A stretch of DNA of 37,171 nucleotides, from NCBI GenBank assembly GCA_007134525.1, contig SLKR01000087.1, forward strand, positions 1 to 37,171, read 5' to 3'. The DNA is from Bacteroidales bacterium (GTDB lineage Bacteria > Bacteroidota > Bacteroidia > Bacteroidales > UBA7960). Positions 28,158 to 37,171 of this stretch are shown in pieces. Numbering within the stretch: position 1 is the stretch's first letter; each line of letters begins with the position of its first letter. The position numbers and the translations under genes are program-made. The notes below the pieces were generated by a model. The model was not told the DNA's origin. It did no database searches and saw only the letters and a list, made by a program, of their open reading frames with translations.

Positions 28158-28982
28158 TTATTTTTTCTTTCTTTCCAAAATGAGCCTGTTGGAAGCCTTC
28201 TTCCTGTTACGGGTTTTAAAGCCTTTTGCAGGCAAGCCTTTACGGCTTCTGGGGTGTCCGCCCGAAGCCCTGCCTTCGCCACCGCCCATCGGGTGATCAA
28301 CAGGATTCATTACAACCGGACGGGTCCTTGGTCTGCGTCCAAGCCAGCGGCTGCGTCCTGCCTTGCCCGACATTTCATGCATGTGGTCAGGATTTGAAGT
28401 ACTTCCGATGGTTGCCTTGCAGGTTACAAGAACCAGACGCACCTCTCCGGATGGCAGTTTCAGTGCAGCATACTTCCCTTCACGGGATGTTAGCTGTGCA
28501 TAGGTACCGGCACTGCGTGCCATTTTGCCACCCTGCCCCGGCTGAAGTTCTATATTGTGTACAACACTTCCGAGCGGTATATCACGCAGGTAAAGGGCAT
28601 TGCCAATGTCGGGTGACGCTTTTTCTCCCGACATTACCGTTTGGTCAACCTTCAGCCCCACTGGGGCAACTATGTATCTTTTCTCACCGTCAGCATAATA
28701 AAGCAGGGCAATACGCGCCGAACGGTTAGGGTCATACTCAATACTCTTAACGGTAGCAGGGATGCCATCCTTATTGCGCTTGAAATCAATTATGCGGTAT
28801 CTTTTCTTGTGACCACCGCCGATATAGCGCATTGTCATCTTACCCTTGTTATTCCTGCCACCTGATTTGCTCATTCCCCTTACAAGGGATTTTTCCGGTC
28901 TGGTTGCAGTAATATCATCAAAAGCGCTGATAACCTTGTTGCGCTGTCCTGGTGTCGTGGGTTTAAACTTTTTTAAAGCCAT
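28158..28982 (-). CDS. rplB: 50S ribosomal protein L2
   Basis: A 274-residue protein needed for subunit association and peptidyl transfer. [20 protein letters not shown] is in the N-terminal part and [20 protein letters not shown] in the centre. The C-terminal [20 protein letters not shown] carries His230, the counterpart of the E. coli His229 linked to activity. Length is normal. It is 6 bp downstream of rplW. Confidence 0.98.
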   Translation of the reverse strand: MALKKFKPTTPGQRNKVISAFDDITATRPEKSLVRGMSKSGGRNNKGKMTMRYIGGGHKKRYRIIDFKRNKDGIPATVKSIEYDPNRSARIALLYYADGEKRYIVAPVGLKVDQTVMSGEKASPDIGNALYLRDIPLGSVVHNIELQPGQGGKMARSAGTYAQLTSREGKYAALKLPSGEVRLVLVTCKATIGSTSNPDHMHEMSGKAGRSRWLGRRPRTRPVVMNPVDHPMGGGEGRASGGHPRSRKGLPAKGFKTRNRKKASNRLILERKKK

Positions 28983-28988
28983 GGATCC

Positions 28989-29282
28989 TTATATATTGCT
29001 GTAAAAATCAATTGTCTGGCCCTCGTCTAAAGTGACAATGGCCTTTTTAAAATCACTCTTTTTGCCTGTCTGGAATCCGGTACGGGTATATCTCATCTGG
29101 CGTTTGCCAAAAAAGACCATGGTATTTACCGATGTGACCGTAACGTCATACATATCCTCAACAGCCTTCTTAATCTGCGATTTTGAAGCCCTTTTGTCGA
29201 CAATGAAGCCGTAGCGGTTGGGATACTTCTCAGTAACCGCAGTCATCTTCTCGGTAATAAGTGGCTTGATCAGAACTTCCAT
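28989..29282 (-). CDS. rplW: 50S ribosomal protein L23
   Basis: A 97-residue exit-tunnel protein that docks trigger factor and SRP. IKPLITEKMTAVTEKYPNRY, RASKSQIKKAVEDMYDVTV and VNTMVFFGKRQMRYTRTGFQ are typical. The conserved acidic docking residue in the VEDMYD helix is present. It follows rplD with one base between them. Trigger factor (tig), its partner, is encoded elsewhere in this window. Confidence 0.97.
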   Translation of the reverse strand: MEVLIKPLITEKMTAVTEKYPNRYGFIVDKRASKSQIKKAVEDMYDVTVTSVNTMVFFGKRQMRYTRTGFQTGKKSDFKKAIVTLDEGQTIDFYSNI

Positions 29283-29283
29283 T

Positions 29284-29937
29284 TTATTCTTTATTTACGG
29301 TTTCCTTATTCTTCAACAAAGTGTTCTCAATCTCAGCTAAAGCGTCCTCCATAATTAGGAGCCTGTCTGAATTGAGTATCATATAGGTATTGAGCTGGGC
29401 AGCCCTTATTACATTCGCACCGGGAATATTCCTGGAGGAGAGCTGGATAATACGGTCATTATCGGCAAGTACCAATAGTGATTTCTTCCCGTCAAGCCCG
29501 AGGTTTTTTAGTATTTCAAGGTATTTTTTTGTCCTTGGCTCATCCATTGAGAAATTCTCCAGAACCATTAACCTGTCTTCCTTCACCTTGTAAGAGAGCG
29601 CTGATCTGCGGGCAAGGTTTCTTACCTTTTTATTCAGCTTGAAGCTGTAGTCCCTTGGACGGGGTCCGAAAGTAACACCACCGCCCCTAAGTATAGGGGA
29701 TTTAATGTCACCGATACGGGCTGCACCCGTACCTTTCTGACGGCGAAGCTTCCTTGTGCTGCCCTTTACCTCACCACGCTCCTTTGTCTTGTGCGTACCC
29801 TGGCGCCTGTTTGCCATATGGTATTTCACATCAAGGTATATAGCATGCTCATTCGGGGCAATGCCGAATATGGTTTCGTTTAGTTTTACGGTTTTTGCCG
29901 TTTTGCTTCCATCTGTATTATATACTGCTAACTCCAT
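29284..29937 (-). CDS. rplD: 50S ribosomal protein L4
   Basis: A 217-residue protein whose extended loop reaches the exit tunnel; in E. coli it also represses the S10 operon. The tunnel loop is [20 protein letters not shown] followed by [20 protein letters not shown]. The C-terminal Rossmann-like part has [20 protein letters not shown]. Its ATG overlaps the last 10 bases of rplC, suggesting coupling. Confidence 0.97.
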   Translation of the reverse strand: MELAVYNTDGSKTAKTVKLNETIFGIAPNEHAIYLDVKYHMANRRQGTHKTKERGEVKGSTRKLRRQKGTGAARIGDIKSPILRGGGVTFGPRPRDYSFKLNKKVRNLARRSALSYKVKEDRLMVLENFSMDEPRTKKYLEILKNLGLDGKKSLLVLADNDRIIQLSSRNIPGANVIRAAQLNTYMILNSDRLLIMEDALAEIENTLLKNKETVNKE

Positions 29938-30557
29938 CTTTCCAAAATTAAATATGATCCATTTGGCCCGGGTACAGAGCCTTTAACAACAACGAGGTTC
30001 TTCTCCGGGATCAGTTTCATTATCTGAAGGTTGATCATCTTAACCCTGTTTCCTCCTGTACGTCCTCCCATTCTCATCCCCTTGAATACCCGCGAAGGCC
30101 AGGAAGAAGCACCGAGAGAACCAGGAGCGCGCAAACGGTTGTGCTGGCCGTGAGTCGCCTGACCTACACCGGCAAAACCATGTCTTTTAACTACTCCCTG
30201 AAATCCCTTTCCTTTGCTTACCCCCACAACATCAATGAACTCGCCTTCAATAAATATATCAGCCTTAAGTATGTCACCGAACTTTTTCTGATGTCCTGAC
30301 TCAAAGCGTGTAAATTCAGCAACTATCTTCTTGGGGGTGGTTTTGGCCTTGGCAAAGTGACCCCTCAGAGGCTTAGAACATAGCTTTTCACGCTTCTCGT
30401 CAAAAGCCAGCTGAATGGCCTCGTAACCATCAGACTCCTTTGTCTTTATCTGCGTAACAACACATGGACCAGCCTCAATTACTGTGCATGGGATATTCTT
30501 CCCAGAGGCATCAAATATGCTGGTCATTCCTATTTTTTTTCCTATTAATCCTGACAT
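29928..30557 (-). CDS. rplC: 50S ribosomal protein L3
   Basis: A 209-residue assembly-initiating protein with a loop that reaches the peptidyl-transferase centre. It begins [20 protein letters not shown]. The central loop is [20 protein letters not shown], followed by [20 protein letters not shown] and [14 protein letters not shown]. The next gene starts inside its last codons. Confidence 0.98.
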   Translation of the reverse strand: MSGLIGKKIGMTSIFDASGKNIPCTVIEAGPCVVTQIKTKESDGYEAIQLAFDEKREKLCSKPLRGHFAKAKTTPKKIVAEFTRFESGHQKKFGDILKADIFIEGEFIDVVGVSKGKGFQGVVKRHGFAGVGQATHGQHNRLRAPGSLGASSWPSRVFKGMRMGGRTGGNRVKMINLQIMKLIPEKNLVVVKGSVPGPNGSYLILERWS

Positions 30558-30599
30558 CTCTCGTCGTTTTAACTTTTACGCAATATTATTTACTGCTAC

Positions 30600-30905
30600 T
30601 TACACCTTTATCTCAACTTCAACGCCACTGGGAAGTTCAAGTTTCATGAGTGCATCCACAGTCTTTGAGGATGATGAGTAAATATCCATCAACCTTTTAT
30701 AAGAGCAGAGCTGAAACTGTTCCCTCGACTTTTTGTTGACAAATGGAGACCTCAGGACTGTAAACTTCCTCTTGTTGGTAGGCAGGGGTATCGGACCATT
30801 GACAACCGCTCCTGTGGTCTTCACTGTCTTGACGATCTTCTCGGCAGACTTGTCCACCAGGTTATAATCGTACGACTTTAGTTTGATTCGAATTCTGTGA
30901 CTCAC
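30600..30905 (-). CDS. rpsJ: 30S ribosomal protein S10 (GTG start)
   Basis: A 101-residue protein of the 30S head; with NusB it also functions in antitermination. It reads [39 protein letters not shown] and [15 protein letters not shown], all canonical. The start codon is GTG, the only one in the block; there is no ATG upstream in frame and the product matches the family from residue 1. The first gene of the S10 group, 26 bp after fusA, with no promoter box between them. Confidence 0.97.
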   Translation of the reverse strand: MSHRIRIKLKSYDYNLVDKSAEKIVKTVKTTGAVVNGPIPLPTNKRKFTVLRSPFVNKKSREQFQLCSYKRLMDIYSSSSKTVDALMKLELPSGVEVEIKV

Positions 30906-30931
30906 GGTTTACCTTATTTTAATTAATGGAT

Positions 30932-33031
30932 TTAGTATTTCACACCATATAGTTTTTCAATCACTCCTTCAGAAATATTCTGCGGGACCTCCTGGAAGCG
31001 TTCAAACTCCATAGTGGAGACTGCACGACCGCTGGTAAGTGTACGCAGGGAAGTAACATAGCCGAACATTTCCGACAGGGGCACCTCAGCATCAACAACC
31101 TGAAGATTAGCCCTTGAGGAAATACCTTTCAGGTGACCGCGACGACGGTTAATGTCACCGACCACGTCACCAAGATACTCCTCGGGAGTAACAACTTCAA
31201 GGCTCATAACAGGCTCAAGCATAACTGAACCAGCTTTCTTGCATGCATTCCTGAATGCGATCTTGGCAGCAAGCTCAAACGACAGCTGGTCTGAGTCAAC
31301 ACTGTGGAATGAACCGTCTATAAGCCTTACTTTCAAGCTTTCCAGCGGAAAACCGGCAAGCACACCATTCTGCATAGCGGCTTTGAAACCTTTTTCTACC
31401 GAAGGAATAAACTCCCTGGGAATGTTTCCGCCCTTTACCTCATCTATGAACTGAAGGTCGTTAACACCCTCATCAGCGGGTCCAACCTCCACAATTATAT
31501 CCGCAAACTTACCCTTGCCGCCAGTCTGTTTCTTGTAAACCTCACGGTGTTGTACCGTAGAAGTAACTGCCTCCTTATAGGCAACCTGCGGAGCACCCTG
31601 GTTGGCCTCTACGCTGAACTCCCTCTTAAGCCTGTCAAGAAGGATCTCCAGGTGGAGTTCTCCCATTCCGCTTATGATAGTCTGACCGCTGTCGGGATCT
31701 GTTTTTACGTTAAACGTGGGATCCTCTTCAGCGAGCTTGCCAAGTGCAGCATTGAGCTTATCCAGATCAGCCTGTGTTTTTGGTTCAATCGCCACACTTA
31801 TAACGGGTTCCGGGAAGCTCATGGATTCAAGTAAAACAGGATGCTTCTCGTCACACAGTGAATCACCGGTATGTATGTTCTTGAACCCAACTGCAGCTCC
31901 GATATCACCGGCTTCTATACTGTCAATAGGGTTCTGCTTGTTTGCATGCATCTGCAGTATCCTGGAAATACGCTCCTTTTTCTTGGTGGAGGCATTCCAT
32001 ACATAAGAGCCGGCTTTGAGGGTACCGCTGTAAACCCTGAAAAAGCAAAGACGCCCGACATAGGGATCGGTTGCAATTTTAAAGGCCAATGCAGCAAACG
32101 GTTCCTTTGCATCGGCCTTTCTTGTTTCGGTCTTTTCGGTTTTCGGATTGATCCCCTCCACGGAGTCAACATCAGAGGGTGATGGCAGAAACTTAACAAC
32201 TGCATCCAGCAGAGCCTGTATCCCCTTGTTTTTAAATGCTGATCCACATAGAACGGGCGTTATGCGCATGTCAATTGTAGCCTTCCTTATTATATCGAGC
32301 ATTTCCTGCTCCGATATGGAATCAGGGTCATCAATAAACTTTTCAAGAAGCTCCTCACTCTCCTCGGCACACCCTTCTACCAGTTTCATCCTGTACTTTT
32401 CAACAACCTCCCTGAGATCTTCGGGTAAAGGCACCTCCACAAAGCTTGCACCGAGTGTTTCATCTTCCCACTCATAAGCCTTGTTGGTTATAAGGTCAAC
32501 AATGCCACGGAAATCCTCTTCATGACCTATGGGAATCTGAAGCGGAACCGCATTCATTCCCAAACGCTCCTTTATCTTGCCAACAACGCTAAAAAAATCG
32601 GCCCCGGCACGATCCATTTTGTTAATGAAACTAATTCGGGGCACTTTGTATTTATCTGCCTGCCTCCAGACGGTTTCCGACTGGGGTTCTACACCTCCTA
32701 CGGCACAGAACAGTGCAATTGCGCCGTCGAGTACCCTGAGGCTCCTTTCCACCTCAACCGTAAAATCAACGTGGCCGGGTGTATCTATAATATTTACCTT
32801 GTACTGTTTGTCCTGATAATTCCAGAAGGTTGTTGTAGCGGCAGAGGTTATGGTTATACCACGCTCCTGTTCCTGGACCATCCAGTCCATGGTGGCAGAG
32901 CCATCATGGGTCTCGCCCAGGCGGTGGTTAACACCGGTATAGAACAATATCCGCTCGGTAGTGGTAGTCTTGCCGGCGTCGATATGTGCCATTATACCAA
33001 TGTTGCGTGTATATTTAAGATCTCTTGCCAT
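30932..33031 (-). CDS. fusA: Translation elongation factor G
   Basis: A 699-residue GTPase that drives translocation. Domain I has the P loop AHIDAGKT (15-22), the switch region [19 protein letters not shown] and NKMDRAG. Domains II to V follow, including [29 protein letters not shown] and [12 protein letters not shown] near the C-terminus. It has a normal length and is followed by rpsJ without a tuf gene, as is usual in Bacteroidetes. Confidence 0.98.
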   Translation of the reverse strand: MARDLKYTRNIGIMAHIDAGKTTTTERILFYTGVNHRLGETHDGSATMDWMVQEQERGITITSAATTTFWNYQDKQYKVNIIDTPGHVDFTVEVERSLRVLDGAIALFCAVGGVEPQSETVWRQADKYKVPRISFINKMDRAGADFFSVVGKIKERLGMNAVPLQIPIGHEEDFRGIVDLITNKAYEWEDETLGASFVEVPLPEDLREVVEKYRMKLVEGCAEESEELLEKFIDDPDSISEQEMLDIIRKATIDMRITPVLCGSAFKNKGIQALLDAVVKFLPSPSDVDSVEGINPKTEKTETRKADAKEPFAALAFKIATDPYVGRLCFFRVYSGTLKAGSYVWNASTKKKERISRILQMHANKQNPIDSIEAGDIGAAVGFKNIHTGDSLCDEKHPVLLESMSFPEPVISVAIEPKTQADLDKLNAALGKLAEEDPTFNVKTDPDSGQTIISGMGELHLEILLDRLKREFSVEANQGAPQVAYKEAVTSTVQHREVYKKQTGGKGKFADIIVEVGPADEGVNDLQFIDEVKGGNIPREFIPSVEKGFKAAMQNGVLAGFPLESLKVRLIDGSFHSVDSDQLSFELAAKIAFRNACKKAGSVMLEPVMSLEVVTPEEYLGDVVGDINRRRGHLKGISSRANLQVVDAEVPLSEMFGYVTSLRTLTSGRAVSTMEFERFQEVPQNISEGVIEKLYGVKY

Positions 33032-33078
33032 TTGATTCTGTAGTACCTTCCTTTAATCTTCAGCTACCATAATTTATA

Positions 33079-33546
33079 TTAAAACCTGAAATGGGAGAAT
33101 GCCTTGTTGGCATCAGCCATACGATGGGTATCCTCCTTGCGCTTGAATGCGCCCCCCTCTTCTTTGCTTGCAGCAATGATCTCACCGGCAAGCCTGGCAC
33201 CCATTCCCTTTTCGTTCCTTTTCCTTGCAAAGGATATCATATGCTTTATCCCAACCGACATCTTCCTGTCAGGACGGATCTCAGAAGGTATCTGAAATGT
33301 GGCTCCTCCAATCCTGCGGCTGCGAACCTCTACCGCCGGAGTTACATTTGCAAGTGCCTTCTTGAATATTTCGAGACCATCTTCATTTGTCTTTTCAGAA
33401 ACAATATCAATTGCCTCATAGAAGATCTCGTATGCCAGGTTCTTCTTTCCCCTTAACATCAGATTATTGACAAAACGTGTAACCAGGGTGTCATTGAACC
33501 TTGGATCAGGGAGCAATATCCGTTTTTTGGGTTTGGACTTTCTCAT
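33079..33546 (-). CDS. rpsG: 30S ribosomal protein S7
   Basis: A 155-residue primary assembly protein of the 30S head; it represses the str operon in E. coli. It begins [20 protein letters not shown]. The family signature is [20 protein letters not shown], and the C-terminus is [19 protein letters not shown]. It is between rpsL and fusA. Confidence 0.98.
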   Translation of the reverse strand: MRKSKPKKRILLPDPRFNDTLVTRFVNNLMLRGKKNLAYEIFYEAIDIVSEKTNEDGLEIFKKALANVTPAVEVRSRRIGGATFQIPSEIRPDRKMSVGIKHMISFARKRNEKGMGARLAGEIIAASKEEGGAFKRKEDTHRMADANKAFSHFRF

Positions 33547-33577
33547 TTGTATTGTAAATTTTATCTACTGCTTCAGT

Positions 33578-33958
33578 TTATTTCTTATCCTTTGGCCGTT
33601 TTGTGCCGTATTTTGAACGCCTCTGGTTGCGTCCTTCAACTCCGCTCGTGTCAAGCGCACCCCTCACAATGTGGTACCTTACTCCAGGCAGGTCCTTTAC
33701 CCTGCCTCCGCGAAGTAAAACTATTGAGTGTTCCTGAAGGTTATGACCTTCGCCCGGTATATATGCGTTAACCTCTTTACCGTTGGTAAGCCTTACCCTG
33801 GCAACCTTGCGTATTGCCGAATTCGGTTTCTTCGGAGTTGTGGTATAAACACGTACACATACCCCGCGCCGCTGGGGGCAGGAGTCAAGAGCGGGTGATT
33901 TGCTTTTATATGTCACCTTCTTGCGTCCCTTACGAACCAATTGCTGAATTGTTGGCAT
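33578..33958 (-). CDS. rpsL: 30S ribosomal protein S12
   Basis: A 126-residue decoding-centre protein. [20 protein letters not shown] opens it. The [19 protein letters not shown] loop keeps Lys43, and [13 protein letters not shown] keeps Lys88 and Asp89 (numbered with Met), the residues altered in streptomycin-resistant mutants. The sequence is therefore of the streptomycin-sensitive type at these sites. It is the first gene of the str-S10-spc-alpha block, downstream of tandem promoters. Confidence 0.98.
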   Translation of the reverse strand: MPTIQQLVRKGRKKVTYKSKSPALDSCPQRRGVCVRVYTTTPKKPNSAIRKVARVRLTNGKEVNAYIPGEGHNLQEHSIVLLRGGRVKDLPGVRYHIVRGALDTSGVEGRNQRRSKYGTKRPKDKK

Positions 33959-34028
33959 ACTTTAATCTCAATTAGATAAAACTTCGTTTAAATTCTGTTA
34001 AATCCCTTCCTTCCGTTTTTTGGGAGTG

Positions 34029-34058
34029 CAAAGGTAGGAGTTATTTTTTGAAAACCAA
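34029..34058 (-). promoter_or_regulatory. Proximal promoter (P2) of the str-S10 block
   Basis: On the minus strand TTG, exactly 19 bp, then TACCTTTG followed by CAC. This is a full match to the Bacteroidetes promoter pattern. It lies about 70 nt before rpsL. Confidence 0.7.
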
Positions 34059-34144
34059 TAAGCAAGGACAAATAATTTTATCCGGCCCCGGCATATTTCC
34101 GTATTTCAGGTAAACAGCAAACCCGCATCCCGTTTTGAGGGGCA

Positions 34145-34152
34145 CAAAGGTA
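34145..34152 (-). promoter_or_regulatory. Distal promoter -7 box (P1) of the str-S10 block
   Basis: The minus strand reads CCTACCTTTG, repeating ten bases of the proximal promoter, 116 bp further upstream. There is no good TTG at 19 bp, only a T-rich stretch. It is probably a second start for the ribosomal transcript. Confidence 0.5.
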
Positions 34153-34204
34153 GGAAATTTTTTATAAATTTTTAAGAAATTATCCGCTTATTTAATTCCT
34201 TCGC

Positions 34205-35308
34205 TCAGAAACTATATGCTGCCCTTTCCATTTCGCCAACGTTTCTGAATTTCACAGGAGGGTCAAGGTATTTTTCAAGGAATTTATAGATCTCAAACCG
34301 TATATCACGCCCCATCCGGTGATCCATCCGGTCAAAAGAGTGCCCCCCGGGAATCTCCTCATATATCCTGTACTCAAAATCCCTGTTATGCGCCCTGAGG
34401 GTGTTAATAAGATTTTCAACCTCCAGCACATGTACATCTTCATCAATGGTATTGGTATGTATAAGCAGGGGTATTTCAAGCTTGTGTGCATGATAAACCG
34501 GAGAGCGCCTTCGGTACTCCTCAATATTCTCATGTACGCCCTGGCCAATATGGTGATCGGCTGCAAACCAGTCAGTTTCATACTCGGGACGTTTGTAACC
34601 CATTCTGGCGACAAGGTCGCTTACAGGCACACCGGCAAAAACCGCACTATACTGACGGGGATGCTCAAATGCATTCATCAGTGAGATCATGCCGCCGTGG
34701 CTCCATCCTATCAGGCCTACTCGCCTGGAATCTACAATATCATAGTTCTCCAGCATAAGCAGCATGCTTTCATGAACATCATCGTTCTCAAGACCGCCAT
34801 AGTCTATTAATTGATGATGGCCCTTACCATAACCAGTACTGCCACGGTACTCCGGAGCAACAACAATATACTGCTGCGCCATCAGCTCCCTTATAATATG
34901 AGTGTAATATGTATTGAAATCACCATGTACACCCCCATGCGGAAAAACAAGCAATGGGTATTGCTCTGACGGGTCAATATCTTTGGGTATAAATACATAT
35001 GTCCAGAACTTTATCGGATTGGATCCCCTGAGTGTCGTGGACATGTCTGCATCCCTCGGGGGCGGGCCTGCCATAAAAAGCTTGTCTATGTATGCAACAT
35101 CCCCTACTACCTTGTGCCACATGATATCATCAATGGCTTTCTCCAGTATGTCGAAGCGGTAGCGCAGGTCACGTATCTCCTCAAGGATGATTTCCTGGTT
35201 CTCCAGAACCTGACTGCCTGTCAGTTGTGCATGAAGCTGACCAGTATTTATGAATATTGTACACATTAGAGCAAAAATCAGGTGGCGTGTTGTAGAAAAA
35301 GTTCTCAT
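34205..35308 (-). CDS. Exported S9-type alpha/beta-hydrolase peptidase
   Basis: A 367-residue serine hydrolase of the prolyl oligopeptidase-like fold. A signal peptide ends near QLHAQ (28). A short helical segment precedes the alpha/beta domain. There HGGVHGD can form the oxyanion region, APEYRGSTGYG is a family marker, and the nucleophile is Ser203 in GWSHGG. Asp289 (NTIDEDVH) and His323 (GGHSF) complete the triad. It lacks the N-terminal beta-propeller of full S9 peptidases, so an esterase-like activity is also possible. It lies between the str promoters and the divergent helicase gene. Confidence 0.88.
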   Translation of the reverse strand: MRTFSTTRHLIFALMCTIFINTGQLHAQLTGSQVLENQEIILEEIRDLRYRFDILEKAIDDIMWHKVVGDVAYIDKLFMAGPPPRDADMSTTLRGSNPIKFWTYVFIPKDIDPSEQYPLLVFPHGGVHGDFNTYYTHIIRELMAQQYIVVAPEYRGSTGYGKGHHQLIDYGGLENDDVHESMLLMLENYDIVDSRRVGLIGWSHGGMISLMNAFEHPRQYSAVFAGVPVSDLVARMGYKRPEYETDWFAADHHIGQGVHENIEEYRRRSPVYHAHKLEIPLLIHTNTIDEDVHVLEVENLINTLRAHNRDFEYRIYEEIPGGHSFDRMDHRMGRDIRFEIYKFLEKYLDPPVKFRNVGEMERAAYSF

Positions 35309-35336
35309 AACAGATCTTTTTTTTGTTTTTCAGCCC

Positions 35337-35344
35337 TAAAGATA
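35337..35344 (-). promoter_or_regulatory. Candidate -7 box for the S9 hydrolase gene
   Basis: The minus strand reads TATCTTTA, one mismatch from TAnnTTTG, 28 bp before the start codon. No clear -33 element was seen. Confidence 0.3.
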
Positions 35345-35396
35345 AAAAGTATTTTCAGGATCGGCACACAGTCTGATACAGGAAAGACAAAAACTA

Positions 35397-35404
35397 TATC
35401 TTTG
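35397..35404 (+). promoter_or_regulatory. -7 box for the helicase gene
   Basis: TATCTTTG followed by CA is an exact TAnnTTTG match, 43 bp before the chosen start codon. The -33 region is weak. Confidence 0.5.
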
Positions 35405-35447
35405 CAATTCTGTAACAATGTATGCAGGCAATTTCCAGATATTCTAT

Positions 35448-37171
35448 ATGCTTGATTTTCTGAAAGATCTTAATGAAGCGCAAAGAAAAGCCGTGGAATC
35501 GACCCAGGGCCCGTCAATGGTAATTGCCGGTGCAGGCAGTGGGAAAACAAGGGTTCTTACCTATAAGGTGGCATACCTTCTGGGCAGGGGGATATCGCCC
35601 TTCAGGATAATGGCACTGACCTTTACCAACAAAGCTGCACGCGAAATGCGTGAAAGGGTAGCATTGCTTGTTGATCCATCAAGGGCTAAATCCCTCTGGA
35701 TGGGCACCTTCCACAGTATATTTGCCAGGATACTGCGATCCGAGGCAAGCAAAATTGATTACCCCTCGCAGTTTACTATATACGATACGGAAGATTCCAA
35801 AAGGGTTATCAGAAAGATCATCAAGGAGCAGAACCTTGACGATAAGACCTATGCACCGGGCTATGTTCTGGGAAGAATATCCAATGCAAAGAACAGTCTG
35901 ATATCTGCCATAGAATACAATGAAGACGTTGAGATACAGAGTGAAGACGCTCAGTCGCAGAAGCCAAGGCTTGGACTTATTTACAGTCTTTACCAGCAGA
36001 AGCTCAAAAGGGCCTCGGCAATGGACTTTGATGATATACTCTTCAACACCAATGTGCTGTTAAGGGATTTCCCCGATGTGCTGTACAAGTATCAGCAGCG
36101 TTTTGAATATATTCTCGTTGATGAGTATCAGGATACAAATTTTTCCCAGTACCTGATAGTCAAAAAACTTGCTGCCAACAACGAAAACATTTGTGTTGTT
36201 GGCGATGACGCCCAGAGCATATACGCATTCAGGGGAGCAAATATCCAGAACATATTAAACTTCAAAAATGACTACCCTGACTACAAGCTGTTCAAGCTCG
36301 AACAGAACTATCGTTCAACACAGAACATAGTATCGGCGGCAAACACCCTTATATCCCACAACAAAAACCAGATTTTCAAAAAGATCTGGACAAGCAATGA
36401 AACCGGTGACAAGGTAAACATTACCCAGACGGCCAATGAGGGAGAAGAGGCCTCCTGGGTCGCGGGCAGGATATTTGAGATGATACAGCAAAAACAACTC
36501 CCTAACAGTGCCTTTGCAGTTCTGTACCGCACCAATGCACAGTCAAGGGCAATGGAAGAGGCTCTCAGGCGGCTTAACATACCCTACAGGATCTTCGGCA
36601 GTTTATCCTTTTACCAGCGAAAGGAGATTAAGGACCTGCTGGCATACTTCAGACTGGTGATAAACCCCAGGGACGAAGACGCCCTGCTGCGCACCATCAA
36701 TTTTCCTGCCAGGGGTATAGGGGCTACTACTGTCAACAGGCTTATTGTAGCCGCTAACGAAGTCGGGAAACCCCTGTGGGAGGTTGTACAGGACCCCTCT
36801 TCCCATAAGGTGGCTGTCAACAGGGGAATAGCAAATAAACTTTCAGAGTTCGTCACGCTTATTAAGAGTTTTTCAGCACGTTTGTATAAGATGAATGCAT
36901 ACGAGCTAGGAGAACTCATTGTAAATAAATCAGGGATACGTAAACTGTATTTTGAAGACGGCAGCCCTGAAAGTCTCAACAGGAGAGACAACATAGAGGA
37001 ATTGCTGAGCGGGCTCAAGGATTTTGTTACCAGTCCCGGCGAAGAGGCTGATGAAGCCCCGCCTGTGCGGACTATGGACGAGTTTATGCAGGACATTGCC
37101 CTGCTAACAGATGCAGACACCAAGGACGATTCACCTGAAGACTTCAACAAGGTTTCCCTTATGACAATACA
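35448..37171 (+). CDS. UvrD/PcrA-family ATP-dependent DNA helicase, 3'-truncated by window edge
   Basis: A superfamily 1A 3'-to-5' helicase used in nucleotide excision repair, mismatch repair or replication-fork rescue. The 574 visible codons hold the Q motif LNEAQRKAV, Walker A AGAGSGKT (27-34), motif Ia TFTNKAAREMRERV, Walker B LVDEYQDT (about 223-230), motif III GDDAQSIYAFRG and motif IV EQNYRST. SFYQRKEIKDLLAY follows. The window ends in motif V (SLMTI then a partial His codon), so the last 150-200 residues are missing. An ATG at 35418 is in frame but would leave almost no leader after the promoter; the ATG used here fits the family. It is more like PcrA/UvrD than Rep, but this cannot be settled. 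Confidence 0.94.
   Translation, partial: MLDFLKDLNEAQRKAVESTQGPSMVIAGAGSGKTRVLTYKVAYLLGRGISPFRIMALTFTNKAAREMRERVALLVDPSRAKSLWMGTFHSIFARILRSEASKIDYPSQFTIYDTEDSKRVIRKIIKEQNLDDKTYAPGYVLGRISNAKNSLISAIEYNEDVEIQSEDAQSQKPRLGLIYSLYQQKLKRASAMDFDDILFNTNVLLRDFPDVLYKYQQRFEYILVDEYQDTNFSQYLIVKKLAANNENICVVGDDAQSIYAFRGANIQNILNFKNDYPDYKLFKLEQNYRSTQNIVSAANTLISHNKNQIFKKIWTSNETGDKVNITQTANEGEEASWVAGRIFEMIQQKQLPNSAFAVLYRTNAQSRAMEEALRRLNIPYRIFGSLSFYQRKEIKDLLAYFRLVINPRDEDALLRTINFPARGIGATTVNRLIVAANEVGKPLWEVVQDPSSHKVAVNRGIANKLSEFVTLIKSFSARLYKMNAYELGELIVNKSGIRKLYFEDGSPESLNRRDNIEELLSGLKDFVTSPGEEADEAPPVRTMDEFMQDIALLTDADTKDDSPEDFNKVSLMTI

Noticed and set aside
30906-30931. Missing tuf gene between fusA and rpsJ as a deletion
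   Set aside because: Absence of tuf at this place is normal for Bacteroidetes; both flanking genes are intact.
32522-33043. A 173-codon plus-strand frame over the start of fusA
   Set aside because: It is antisense to the highly conserved EF-G GTPase domain and has no family features.

Overview
The window looks like chromosomal DNA from a member of the Bacteroidetes, most probably Bacteroidia/Bacteroidales. Four things point there. Intergenic regions carry TAnnTTTG -7 boxes, in the best cases with a TTG 19 bp upstream. Start codons are preceded by A/T-rich leaders without Shine-Dalgarno sequences. The str and S10 operons are joined with no tuf between fusA and rpsJ and no adk after secY. The gene families are typical of the phylum: DUF4294, a type IX secretion sorting domain, and a TPR-fused sensor kinase. 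Genus cannot be read from the sequence.

Layout. 1-2.5 kb (+): the 3' part of a Gfo/Idh/MocA oxidoreductase and a membrane polyprenyl-phosphate sugar transferase. 2.5-6.7 kb (-): a protein-quality-control block read as tRNA-Leu(UAG), tig, clpP, clpX, then a DUF4294 protein. 6.75-8.9 kb (-): a TPR sensor histidine kinase with no response regulator nearby. 9.1-11.2 kb (+): nrfH-nrfA, the membrane cytochrome c nitrite reductase that makes ammonium, divergent from the kinase. 11.2-14.3 kb (-): a Na+/phosphate cotransporter-like protein and a secreted endonuclease/exonuclease/phosphatase-fold protein with a T9SS-type tail. 14.4-15.7 kb (-): enolase. 15.8-34 kb (-): an almost uninterrupted run of 33 translation, secretion and transcription genes read as rpsL-rpsG-fusA, S10, spc and alpha groups through rplQ. 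34.2-35.3 kb (-): an exported S9-type serine hydrolase. 35.4 kb to the end (+): a UvrD/PcrA helicase cut by the window edge in motif V.

The ribosomal block seems to be driven by tandem promoters in front of rpsL and to end at a strong intrinsic terminator after rplQ. The only clear break inside it is a 126-nt gap between rplP and rpmC that holds a -7 box and a GC-rich, probably folded leader. nrfHA would let the cell use nitrite as an electron acceptor; the divergent kinase promoter contains two inverted repeats that might be operators.

I found no mobile element, CRISPR array, phage gene or defence island. Most of the window is conserved housekeeping. The observations I would follow up are regulatory: terminator-like hairpins directly in front of the start codons of tig, enolase and the DUF4294 gene (and a hairpin in front of the nuclease-like gene), the internal rpmC promoter and leader, the inverted repeats in the kinase/nrf intergenic region, and the charged tail on L17. 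There is no gene-free stretch longer than 300 bp.
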